A DNA stretch of 56,406 bases from Leptospira sp. Its GTDB lineage: Bacteria; Spirochaetota; Leptospiria; Leptospirales; Leptospiraceae. Location of the stretch: the NCBI GenBank assembly GCA_020831715.1, contig JAFIGA010000131.1, positions 1 to 56,406 on the forward strand. Direction: 5' to 3'. Below, in pieces: positions 1 to 7,498 of the stretch. A model generated the notes under the pieces. It was not told the origin of the DNA, made no database searches, and saw only the letters and a list, made by a program, of their open reading frames with translations. The translations under genes and the position numbers were made by a program. Each line of letters starts with the position of its first letter. The first letter of the stretch is position 1.

Positions 1-1
1 T

Positions 2-847
2 CTGAATCTAGTTCCACTAAAAAATGATTTGGTTTTCAAGTTAGTATTTACGGAAGACCCTACATTGCTGATATCGCTTCTAAACTCAATACTATTTCCA
101 GATGGAAAAAATGAAATCACTAAAATCAAAATATTGAATCCAGAAATTCTATCAGATAGACAAAAGGGAAAAAAATTAGCTCTAGATATAAAAGCCGAAG
201 ATAGTAACGGGAGACAATTCCATGTAGAAGTCCAGTTAGGATACCAAGCACTTTTTATCAAACGTTCTATATTCTACCTTGCTTCCCTAATCAGAAGCCA
301 GCTGAAAGAATTGGAAAAACATTCTTTGTTAAAACCAGTTTATCAGATTAACATACTGGACTTCACTCTATTTCCCACAGACAGATACATGAGTAAATAC
401 AGTCTAAGGGATGACTTTGATCCAAATATTGCCTTGACAGAATGTATATAGATGAGAGTCTAATAACCGTTGCGAAGTGGTTGCCTCCGCAGCGGTTTTG
501 GCAGACCAAACTGGCCACCGACCGCGAGGAAGGCAACCCGAAGCATTAAGGAGGAAGAAATGACAGCACTCATTGAAAAAGAACCAGATATGAAGAACGC
601 ATTCCATATTTTAGAGGCATACTCAGCTGACGAAGAAAAACGGAGACAAGTTGAAGAGAAACTCCGAAATGATAGAGATTACCAATACGATATGGCAGCT
701 CAATTCGAGAAAGGAGAACTAAAAGGTGAAAGAAAGAAGGCTTTAGAGACTGCCCGCTTGATGAAGGCGGAGGGCATGGAAAATTCATTAATCCTAAGAA
801 TCACCGGATTGTCCGAATCGCAACTCAAGGAAAATGGGATAGTATAA
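2..847 (+). pseudogene. Broken Rpn-family PD-(D/E)XK nuclease / putative transposase gene, 5' end outside window
   Basis: The frame is open from base 2, reading PLKNDLVFKLVF before the first TTG codon (29), so the true start lies upstream of the window. The N-terminal part (to 451) has the Rpn nuclease core: KNDLVFKLVF, a run of helix, then LDIKAEDSNGRQFHVEVQ with the Asp...Glu-x-Gln catalytic pattern. Stops at 449, 461 and 464 end it just after NIALTECI. The same frame resumes after a hairpin repeat (464-546) and encodes the usual charged C-terminal half, EKEPDMKNAFHILEAYSADEEKRR to QLKENGIV, ending at 847. About 25 residues expected between the halves are missing. An AAGGAGG at 548-554 sits 5 nt before ATG 560, so the C-terminal part could in principle be made alone. 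Rpn proteins are recombination-promoting nucleases common in Leptospira; this copy looks disrupted by the repeat. Confidence 0.75.
464..546 (+). repeat. Hairpin repeat element, copy A, inside the Rpn gene
   Basis: An 83-bp hairpin-forming segment. The left arm GGTTGCCTCC (479-488) pairs with GGAAGGCAACC (528-538) over 10 bp with one bulged A (531). An inner hairpin TTTGG-caga-CCAAA lies between the arms. The left 28 bases match copy B (from 1581) at 23 positions, and the arm differences are compensated. It supplies two of the stops (461-466 region) that break the Rpn frame. Exact borders are uncertain because no undisrupted copy of the gene is in the window. Confidence 0.65.
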
Positions 848-1028
848 TAAAGGAGTATTTCTTTTAGCAACTGCTAATACTATTAATTCAAAATTCGAAA
901 GAATTTTCCGATGAAATTAGAAATCAATCAGCTCCACCGACTATCGCGTATCAAACCGCTTCCACCGAATTAATAAAAGAAAATGAGGTAACAAGATATT
1001 TGGTCGCATGGGCTCCCAAATAACAGGA

Positions 1029-1058
1029 TGTATTCAACCATTTTGAAGGTTGAATACA
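1029..1058. repeat. Perfect inverted repeat, 11-bp arms
   Basis: TGTATTCAACC (1029-1039) and GGTTGAATACA (1048-1058) are exact reverse complements around the 8-nt loop ATTTTGAA. No T-run follows on either strand, so it is not a typical Rho-independent terminator. It may be the remains of a mobile-element end or a structured transcript. Confidence 0.6.
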
Positions 1059-1258
1059 ACAGTCAAGAAGATGTCGTAAGTTCTTGTAGTTGCAAGGTTG
1101 CCTGATCGGGTGTGCAAAGAGTCAACCACGAGAACCTACTCCTTAGGGAGTCATATTATAATCCTTCCCACTTATAACCAAACATGAATTTAAAATTTAT
1201 AAATTAAATCTTCCCAGCAACGTGAATGAACAATGCAAACCACAACCCAAATGAAATC

Positions 1259-1338
1259 CCAGCACCACTCAGTTGCTAACGCTCCTTTGTTGCAGTGGTG
1301 ACTCGACAGGTCGGACAATAGAGTCCCAAAATTGGGAC
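1259..1338. repeat. Hairpin cluster sharing sequence with the 2.8-kb cluster
   Basis: CACCACT (1263-1269) pairs with AGTGGTG (1294-1300), and GTCCCAA-AA-TTGGGAC (1323-1338) is a separate perfect palindrome. The stretch GCACCACTCAGTTGC closely matches GCACCCCTCAGTTGC at 2836-2850, so the two sites look like diverged members of one intergenic repeat family. No function can be assigned. Confidence 0.5.
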
Positions 1339-1580
1339 ACTGGCAATACCTGGTTATACATGTGGTATCTAATAAAACAATCGTATTTGGAAGGATGAAA
1401 AGGAAACAAAAAATAGAAGGACAATCAGTTTTTATTATAAAATATCCAATGGATCTCCATAATTTAGTTTGATTGGTTCGAAGTGACAGAGATTTATTAA
1501 CAGACTCCGCATGTTGCGGTTTGGTAATATCGAATGCGCTCTTTTCTTGCTTCTCTATGAAAGCTAGATTATTAAATCAG

Positions 1581-1712
1581 TAACTGTAGCGAAGTGCCTA
1601 CCTCCGCAGCACCAGCCCACCTCCCTGGTGCTGGATAAAGCAGGTTGAGTTTCTACTTGTCCAGCATAACTTTCCGAAGGAAATTGTGCTGGGGGAAGGT
1701 AGGTAAGAAGCT
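1581..1712 (+). repeat. Hairpin repeat element, copy B, upstream of the intact Rpn/YhgA-like gene
   Basis: The closing stem pairs GCCTACCTCC (1596-1605) with GGAAGGTAGGT (1694-1704), again with one bulged A (1697), as in copy A. Inside are AGCACCAG/CTGGTGCT (1608-1615 with 1625-1632), GCTGGA/TCCAGC (1630-1635 with 1660-1665, partly exclusive with the previous one) and TTTCC-gaa-GGAAA (1671-1683). It ends about 65 bp before the start codon at 1779, so it would form part of the 5' leader if transcription starts upstream of it. Confidence 0.6.
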
Positions 1713-1778
1713 TTCTATCTCCAATATAAATTTTGAAAACATACTTGTAATATATTACCCTACAAATATATTGTATAA

Positions 1779-2696
1779 ATGGGAATTCACGATGACACAA
1801 TCCGAAGCATTCTTGAAGACAAGGAAGAAGAGATAGCTCTCTTAGAGTTAGCCTTCCCAAAAGAGACTTTGGAGCTATGGAATTTAGAAACAGTTCATTT
1901 TGAGAAAGATACCTTTGTTCCCCAAAAGGAATCGGAATATAGATTTGATATTATGCTTTCGGTAGAAGACAAATCGGGTAAAAAAAGAAAGATCTACTTC
2001 CTGTTTGAACACAAATCCTTTAAGAGTGATCTTGTATATGTGGATTTCATTCGCTATGTTGCCCTTGCTTACAGGAAGCACCTGTCTCATGAGAGTGTAT
2101 CGGCGGGACCAATACTACCTATTTTACTCATCCAGACTGAAAAACCTTGGGATCCACCCAATCTTACAGAACTCCTCCAACTGGATAAAGAAGAAAAAGA
2201 GAATTGGGAGCACTTTCTACCCTTTTTAAAGATTCAAGTAATCAATCTTCATCGAGGAATCTTAGAGAAGCTGGAATATCGGAAGTTCTTGCATTTTATG
2301 TTGTATGTTATGCATTTCATCAGGGAAAAGGATTTGGAAAGTTTGGTCGATTTGGCTCTCCAGAGGGGAGCTAAGGTTCTTTTTGACGAGAGTGCAAAAG
2401 GGATTGACAGGTATGGGATATTTTTACATTATTTAATTCAGGGATCTAGGCATTTAAGGAAGGAAGTCATGGCACAAGTATTAGAAAAGAATTTGTCCGA
2501 ATCGAAGGCTATGGAATTTATGACCTTCGCCGAAAGAGAACGTTTTGAAGGTAGATTAGAAGGAATCGAGCAAGGGATAGAAAAAAAAGCTTTCGAAGAT
2601 GCTCGATTGATGAAGGCGAAAGGCTATCCGATGGAAGATATACTGGAAATCACTGGGCTATCTGAGCCTCAGTTGAAGGAAAATGGGATTATATAA
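1779..2696 (+). CDS. Rpn/YhgA-like PD-(D/E)XK nuclease (putative transposase)
   Basis: A 305-residue protein of the YhgA-like branch of the Rpn superfamily. The N-terminus MGIHDDTIRSIL is the usual family opening (HDxxxRxxL). The catalytic pattern is seen as RFDIMLSVEDKSG followed by YFLFEHKS, the Asp ... Glu-x-Lys core. A middle region rich in Leu/Phe helices follows (about residues 95-225), then a charged C-terminal segment with EGRLEGIEQGIEKK. The last ~35 residues, ARLMKAKGYPMEDILEITGLSEPQLKENGII, are nearly the same as the tail of the broken Rpn gene at the window start although the N-terminal domains belong to different branches. The start at 1779 gives the family N-terminus; no good Shine-Dalgarno site precedes it. 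Known relatives promote RecA-independent recombination and cut DNA; the cellular role is unsettled. Confidence 0.8.
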   Translation: MGIHDDTIRSILEDKEEEIALLELAFPKETLELWNLETVHFEKDTFVPQKESEYRFDIMLSVEDKSGKKRKIYFLFEHKSFKSDLVYVDFIRYVALAYRKHLSHESVSAGPILPILLIQTEKPWDPPNLTELLQLDKEEKENWEHFLPFLKIQVINLHRGILEKLEYRKFLHFMLYVMHFIREKDLESLVDLALQRGAKVLFDESAKGIDRYGIFLHYLIQGSRHLRKEVMAQVLEKNLSESKAMEFMTFAERERFEGRLEGIEQGIEKKAFEDARLMKAKGYPMEDILEITGLSEPQLKENGII

Positions 2697-3071
2697 CTAT
2701 AAGGGTTGATCGCTGATCGCTAAATTATATAGACCGGTGCTATATAATGCACTGATTTTAATCTTTGAGTTCTTACCTTTTACATCTTCTGCTAACTTAT
2801 GTTAGTCCCTATGCCGGCGACTTCACCAATAGCCGGCACCCCTCAGTTGCATAGCAACTCCCCTGAATCTTTTTATCCTCTTAAATACAATCGATTCTCC
2901 TGTAAGCATCGTTACCACCTAAATCCCTAAAATCCCCTTCATCTCCTGAATGTCTTTTTTAGAAAAGAATTCATTCTAAGTTAGGATATATAAGTCCTGT
3001 AAAAATTGAGGAAATAGCGGCATAGAAAAGTGTCCACTAAAAGGTCATCACGTCAAGCCCACTCAGCCCTT
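2697..3071. other. 375-bp intergenic region with three tandem hairpins
   Basis: Lies between two genes that converge on it. Apart from the hairpin cluster at 2792-2859 I see no gene and no clear Rho-independent terminator for either flank. Confidence 0.5.
2792..2859. repeat. Three consecutive perfect hairpins
   Basis: CTAAC-ttat-GTTAG (2792-2805), TGCCGGC-13 nt-GCCGGCA (2812-2838) and AGTTGC-ata-GCAACT (2845-2859) follow one another with gaps of only 6 nt. None is followed by a T-run. The middle of the cluster resembles the sequence near 1261. I recall similar GCCGGC/AGTTGC strings between genes in Leptospira genomes, but cannot confirm that here. Confidence 0.55.
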
Positions 3072-4196
3072 TTAAAGAAAATCCAACACTTCCTCAAAGG
3101 AACTAAGCAAAACTTCCACATCATCTTGGGATGTGAGTGATCCCCAGGAAATGCGAATGGCACGCAGTGCCTGTTCCTCCGAATACCCCATACGCAACAA
3201 GGCAGGTGATGCTTCTCTTGCCCTGGACTTACAGGATGAGCCTGTGGATATCTGGATGTTTCGTTCTTCCATACCCATCATGAAAAAATCCAAGTCATCG
3301 ATGGGAAGTATAGTAAAATGTGTATTAGGTAATCTATGTGCATTGATTCCGATGATTTCACAGTTTAGTTCCAATAGTTTTTCTTGGATTCGCATTTGTT
3401 TGGTTAGATTGTCAAATAAAACTCCACCGAGTTGGTTGATCTGATATTCAGCCGAACGATGAAAACATAGAATGGCGAATACATTTTCCGTTCCGGCTCT
3501 GAATCCATTCTCTTGGTTGCCACCTTGAATAAATCCTAAAGAGTCAGATTTTAATGATGCTTGCAGCCCGGTCAATGCCGATCCTATTCCTGCTCCGATT
3601 TTGTGACCGGAACAAGTGTAACCGTCCAGTAGTTTATAATCAATGAATATTTTTCCAAAGGCTTGCATGCAATCTGAAACTATAGGCATATTGTAGCTTT
3701 TTGCTATTTTGAATATTTCATCCATTGGTTGGATCACACCTGTTTCGTTAGCTGCATAAATAATCGAAATGGGTAGGGTAGTATCGGTCATTTTTTCTCT
3801 GAGATCATCCAAATCAATTTCTCCACTCGGTTGAGAATGAATGAGAATTGGATGAAAGCCAAAATACTCCAAAGCAGAATACATGCTGGAGTGTTCGAAT
3901 CCCGATGTGTATATTTCTTTTGTATCAGGAAATTTTTTTCTGAGAGCCGCTATCATTATATAATTGGCTTCTGTTCCGGTGGATGAGAAAATATGCCCGT
4001 CCATGGGAAAGCCATCATTTGCCATGAAAAATTGTCTAGCCTCTTCGATCTTTCCTTGGTTCTTGAGAGAGAAACGAGTTGCTCCCGATGGATTGGAGAA
4101 TTCGGAGTGATAGTCCTTTAGAGCTTCTGTGAGAATCGTATCTAAGGGAGGGTGGGTTGCATTGTAGTCGAAGTAATGAAGTTTAGGGGATTTCAT
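3072..4196 (-). CDS. Cysteine desulfurase family protein (NifS/IscS-like, PLP-dependent)
   Basis: 374 residues, class V aminotransferase fold. The PLP lysine is K199 in CSGHKIGAG. H102 in FEHSS, D175 and Q178 in SDCMQAFG match the ring-stacking His, the pyridine-binding Asp and its Gln. The persulfide cysteine is C322 in STGSSCKSRAREAS, on the usual mobile loop. The reaction would be L-cysteine to L-alanine with sulfur passed to a protein acceptor for Fe-S or thio-nucleotide synthesis. No IscU, IscA or tRNA-thiolation gene is adjacent, so the acceptor cannot be inferred and I give no symbol. The start overlaps the end of the upstream gene by 14 bp, suggesting translational coupling. Confidence 0.88.
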   Translation of the reverse strand: MKSPKLHYFDYNATHPPLDTILTEALKDYHSEFSNPSGATRFSLKNQGKIEEARQFFMANDGFPMDGHIFSSTGTEANYIMIAALRKKFPDTKEIYTSGFEHSSMYSALEYFGFHPILIHSQPSGEIDLDDLREKMTDTTLPISIIYAANETGVIQPMDEIFKIAKSYNMPIVSDCMQAFGKIFIDYKLLDGYTCSGHKIGAGIGSALTGLQASLKSDSLGFIQGGNQENGFRAGTENVFAILCFHRSAEYQINQLGGVLFDNLTKQMRIQEKLLELNCEIIGINAHRLPNTHFTILPIDDLDFFMMGMEERNIQISTGSSCKSRAREASPALLRMGYSEEQALRAIRISWGSLTSQDDVEVLLSSFEEVLDFL

Positions 4197-5517
4197 CTGC
4201 TTCTTCGAATCTGCCGAGTTTTCTAAGAGATATTTTTTTCATTTCTCTGTATTCTTTTAATAAGGATTTCTTTTCAATATCCAAGCCAATTCCACCTATC
4301 GAACGTTCATCCAGATTTCTTAATTTGTTTTCCATTTTGGTCAAATGATTTAAGCATGCAGAAAAATTTCTTCGTTCAAAATGAACTTTTGCAATTCCAA
4401 GTTCCAAAGAAAAACTTTCTACCAAGAGAGCGGGGAATATTTCACCGGGTAGATTCTCCGGATTGGGAAGTTCACTGGCATCTTGGAATTCACGAATTGC
4501 ATTTTGGAAATAAATTTCATCTTCTTTTGCCAAGTCCAAATAGATACCTGCTCTATCTTTTCTGTATCTTCTGTATTCTATTGGTGAATTTTGGTTGGAT
4601 ACAAAGAATAGCAATCTTTCATATACTTCGAGTGCTTCACGAGGTGATGATAGTGTAAGAGGTGTCCCTCTATTGTTTAATGTTTTCTGCAACGATTCAA
4701 TGAACTCGGATCTTTTGATTTCGGAAATTTGGTTATTGCGAATCATGTCCCAGATTCGTAGTTGTATTTGTTTAGGTGTTAGCCTAGATACTGTAGGCAT
4801 TTCTTTATTCTTTTCTTTTCGTCCACGCATCCAATTCCAAATTTTTTTAAACCAAGAAGGCTTTTTTAAAAAATCCGTATTAGAGAGTAAATCAGCCAGA
4901 TACGCCTTCTCGACGTAACTTTCGGTAGCATAGATATGTGTGGTGTAAGCCAATAGAATTTCCGCATAGCGACACGAGGCAAGTGCCGCTTTTTCAATTC
5001 TTCGAGGAACACGAATCTCCGGACCGGAAAAGTTTAATGCACGTTTATAATAATCCAGAGCTTGGAGAACATATTCGATTTTTTCTTTCCAGTAAAAACC
5101 GGGTTCGAAAGTCAAGATCAGCTCTAATTCCTCACCATTTAGGTGATTTTTTAAAAAATCCTTTTTTCTGTGCCAGCTAGGATAATCCAAGAAAGGGTCT
5201 TTGTGATTTTTATTTTCAAAATAAACACATGCTTCTTCCATCAATTGCATGTCTAAAGGTGGTAAGGGTGGTTCTGAATCGGCTGAGAGAAATTCTTTAA
5301 ACTCCTGGAAGAAAGATTTGCCCTGAGGAACAAGAAATGAGTCACCTTTTCCCAGTAGTTTGTCTACTTTGGCGGAATTGTAACCCGGTGGACTCCAAAA
5401 AAAGGAAATTTTAGAAAAAATCCAGTCCTTGCCCAGAAACAGCATTGGGAAAGTGATTGCCCAGATAGCTAGAACGAATATAATGTAAACGATATTATCC
5501 CTAATGAGCTTTTTCAA
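4183..5517 (-). CDS. Membrane-anchored helical (TPR-like) protein of unknown function
   Basis: Not recognised as a named family. The frame is open to an ATG at 5610, but that start would run 107 bp into the signal-peptide region of the divergent gene at 5504. The TTG at 5517 begins a protein KKLIRDNIVYIIFVLAIWAI..., whose first ~25 residues form one transmembrane segment, so I prefer it. The remainder is helical and rich in charged residues and Trp/Tyr, with TPR-like helix pairs in the last third (for example ALEVYERLLFF and YFQNAIREFQDASELP). The 3' end overlaps the cysteine desulfurase start by 14 bp. A role in the envelope, perhaps as a scaffold, is only a guess from topology. Length from TTG is 444 residues. 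Confidence 0.65.
   Translation of the reverse strand: MKKLIRDNIVYIIFVLAIWAITFPMLFLGKDWIFSKISFFWSPPGYNSAKVDKLLGKGDSFLVPQGKSFFQEFKEFLSADSEPPLPPLDMQLMEEACVYFENKNHKDPFLDYPSWHRKKDFLKNHLNGEELELILTFEPGFYWKEKIEYVLQALDYYKRALNFSGPEIRVPRRIEKAALASCRYAEILLAYTTHIYATESYVEKAYLADLLSNTDFLKKPSWFKKIWNWMRGRKEKNKEMPTVSRLTPKQIQLRIWDMIRNNQISEIKRSEFIESLQKTLNNRGTPLTLSSPREALEVYERLLFFVSNQNSPIEYRRYRKDRAGIYLDLAKEDEIYFQNAIREFQDASELPNPENLPGEIFPALLVESFSLELGIAKVHFERRNFSACLNHLTKMENKLRNLDERSIGGIGLDIEKKSLLKEYREMKKISLRKLGRFEEADEIP
5457..5484 (+). promoter_or_regulatory. Candidate sigma-70 promoter for the TPR-lipoprotein-CapA operon
   Basis: TTGCCC (5457-5462), a 16-nt spacer and a consensus TATAAT (5479-5484). It would start transcription near 5491, leaving a leader of about 13 nt before ATG 5504. 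It lies within the 5' coding part of the divergent gene. Confidence 0.5.
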
Positions 5518-7498
5518 AAAACAATTCCCAACCCTACTTATACTATCGTATTTTTTTCTGTCCCCTGTCCACTTTTTCTCGGCGGAAGAAAAGAAAGAAT
5601 CCAATTCCAAGACTTGTGAGACTCGACCTGCGGATTATTTTCTGTCCCAAGCATTAAGAAATCAGACTAGAGCCAAGCAACAGGTTTACTACCAAGATAA
5701 TAAAAAAGCATTCGCCTATTTTCAAGATAGTGTGGTGAATTTTGAAAAATATATATCTTGTGTTCCTTCGGAAAAAGTGAACTCTCTTACCCATCTCAAT
5801 CTATCTTTGAGTTATTTGGAATTGGGAGAATATGATAAGTCAGCAGAGCAAGTCAATCTTGCCTTAGCGAAGGATAAGAACAATCGAGATGCAATCATAC
5901 TGCAAACAAAACTTATGATTCGCCAAGGGAAGCTGAAAGAAGCGGAAAGCTTTCTTTCCGGTCAAATAAGCACATACCCGGATGATTCTGATTTTCTTTT
6001 TTTATTGGGTTCGTTGAACAAAGAATTGAATCAATGGAATAAGTCCATTTTGTATTTTACATCTCTGTATGATTCCATTCAAAATCGGGAAGGGCAACCC
6101 AAATATAAAATCCATGCTTTGAAAAATCTTGCCGACCTTCATTATCAAAAGTCGGAAGCCAAGAAAGCTTTATTCTATTATCAAGCTTATCTGATTTTGA
6201 ATCCCAGAGACACCGGTGCACGTTTTCAAGTGGCTCAGATTTTCAATGTGATGGGAGATTTTGGTGCTTCCAAAAAGATATTGGAAGAAATCTACAAATC
6301 CAACCCTAAAGATAAAAATGTGGAATTGCTTCTTGCCGAAATGTATTTTGTCGAGTCTCGAATGACATCTTATCCGTATTTTAAAAAACTTGCAGATCAA
6401 GAAAAAATACCGGCTATTCATCTAACAAATGCATTATTTTCGGTTTTGAAGCGGGATTGGATCTTTGCCGATGGATTTCTTCGAGAGTTTATCCCCAAGC
6501 ATGAAAAAAGATTGGCGGCAAGACTTGCCTGGATTGAAGTTTTGCGAGCTCGCTATTCTATAGAAGATTTAGTTGCCGAGCTGAAAACTGTTTCCGAAAT
6601 TACTTACTCCATGCAACAATACCAACTTTCTTATAATTTGGCGATGGAAAGAAAGCAAATCCTGGAAGATATGGAATCCAAACCGGAAGAACTAGCATAC
6701 AATTATTGGTTTCTTTCCAATTGCATGGAGAAGTTAGGTTCTCCGAATCGAGCCATTCTTTATAGTAAGAAAGCAATAGCTATTTCCCCTGAATCTCAAG
6801 AGAAGCAGAGATACCAATTGCATCTTGGTCATATTTTATTGAGTGATAAGATCAGAAGAAACAACGAAGCTCTGAAGATTTCGCAATCGGTAATATCAAC
6901 CAATCCCGGTAATTCATCAGCTCATTATTTGGAAGGCTACTCATTTTTTCAGACTAAACAATACAGCAAAGCTCTAAGTTCTCTCAATAAAGCCATAGAG
7001 TTGGAGCCAAAAAATTCAGGTTATTATTTCTTTCGCGGATTAATCTATGAAAAGCTGAACGATTTTCCCGGCTTGGAGTCAAATCTTCGAAATTCCATGG
7101 AACTCACTCCCAATAATCCTGTAACTTATAATTACTTGGGATATTATCTCGCCGATAAGGGCATTCGAAAAGAAGAGGCGAGAGAATTAATCCAAAAAGC
7201 CGTTGATTTGGAGCCTGACAACGGTGCCTACCAAGATAGTTTGGGTTGGATCTATTTTAGATTGGGAGATACTAAGAATGCTATCTTCCATCTATATTTA
7301 GCAAAACAAATGCTCTCCGACAGGGATATAAAAGATCCTACGGTATATGATCATCTGGGAGAGGTGTATTTCCACAAGGAAGAATATGCAATAGCAAGAG
7401 ATTATTGGAAGAGGGCAATTGCTATGACAGAAGATGAAAAAGAAAAGCAAATGTATCTAAATAAAATCAATCGAAAAATACCATCTAAGGAAAAATAG
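5504..7498 (+). CDS. Secreted TPR-repeat protein
   Basis: 664 residues. An N-terminal signal peptide (two Lys, then LLILSYFFLSPVHFFSA) is followed directly by charged mature sequence, so the protein is periplasmic or outer-membrane associated. Most of the rest is tetratricopeptide repeats: LTHLNLSLSYLELGEYDKSA, DFLFLLGSLNKELNQWNKS, KNLADLHYQKSEAKKALF, GYSFFQTKQYSKALSSLNKA, YNYLGYYLADKG and DHLGEVYFHKEEYAIARDY all show the W/L-G-Y-A spacing. TPR proteins act as protein-binding scaffolds. The stop codon overlaps the start of the downstream LolA/LolB-like lipoprotein (TAGTG), a pairing of TPR protein and LolB-type lipoprotein also found in other bacteria, which hints at envelope lipoprotein or lipid handling. 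No catalytic domain is visible. Confidence 0.85.
   Translation: MSFFKKQFPTLLILSYFFLSPVHFFSAEEKKESNSKTCETRPADYFLSQALRNQTRAKQQVYYQDNKKAFAYFQDSVVNFEKYISCVPSEKVNSLTHLNLSLSYLELGEYDKSAEQVNLALAKDKNNRDAIILQTKLMIRQGKLKEAESFLSGQISTYPDDSDFLFLLGSLNKELNQWNKSILYFTSLYDSIQNREGQPKYKIHALKNLADLHYQKSEAKKALFYYQAYLILNPRDTGARFQVAQIFNVMGDFGASKKILEEIYKSNPKDKNVELLLAEMYFVESRMTSYPYFKKLADQEKIPAIHLTNALFSVLKRDWIFADGFLREFIPKHEKRLAARLAWIEVLRARYSIEDLVAELKTVSEITYSMQQYQLSYNLAMERKQILEDMESKPEELAYNYWFLSNCMEKLGSPNRAILYSKKAIAISPESQEKQRYQLHLGHILLSDKIRRNNEALKISQSVISTNPGNSSAHYLEGYSFFQTKQYSKALSSLNKAIELEPKNSGYYFFRGLIYEKLNDFPGLESNLRNSMELTPNNPVTYNYLGYYLADKGIRKEEARELIQKAVDLEPDNGAYQDSLGWIYFRLGDTKNAIFHLYLAKQMLSDRDIKDPTVYDHLGEVYFHKEEYAIARDYWKRAIAMTEDEKEKQMYLNKINRKIPSKEK

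Larger units (their letters stand above)
848..1778. other. 930-bp accessory intergenic region with decayed sequence and repeats
   Basis: No convincing gene. A stop-bounded open stretch at about 872-1023 encodes roughly 50 residues ending YLVAWAPK with no start codon, which looks like the tail of a decayed gene I cannot identify. A 25-codon frame begins at about 1396 after a GGAAGG and ends quickly (MKRKQKIEGQ...), probably chance or a remnant. The rest is a set of hairpins: 1029-1058, 1263-1300, 1323-1338, CCGCA-tgt-TGCGG at 1507-1519, and repeat copy B at 1581-1712. Confidence 0.5.

Noticed and set aside
872..1023. Open stretch ending YLVAWAPK as a gene
   Set aside because: About 50 codons with no start codon and no recognised family; listed only as a possible remnant.
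1029..1058. Strong hairpin as a Rho-independent terminator
   Set aside because: No T-run follows on either strand, and the nearest gene ends almost 200 bp away.
1459..1500. GGTTCGAAGTGACAG resembling a tRNA T-arm
   Set aside because: No acceptor, D-arm or anticodon stem can be folded around it.
2792..2859. Triple hairpin as a CRISPR array or as a bidirectional terminator
   Set aside because: The stems differ in sequence and there are no spacers of even length; no T-runs are present.
3133..3444. 103-codon plus-strand open frame
   Set aside because: It lies fully antisense to the cysteine desulfurase, which has all catalytic residues.
5517..5610. N-terminal extension of the minus-strand membrane protein to ATG 5610
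   Set aside because: It would place 31 polar residues before the anchor and overlap the signal-peptide codons of the divergent gene by over 100 bp; TTG 5517 is simpler.
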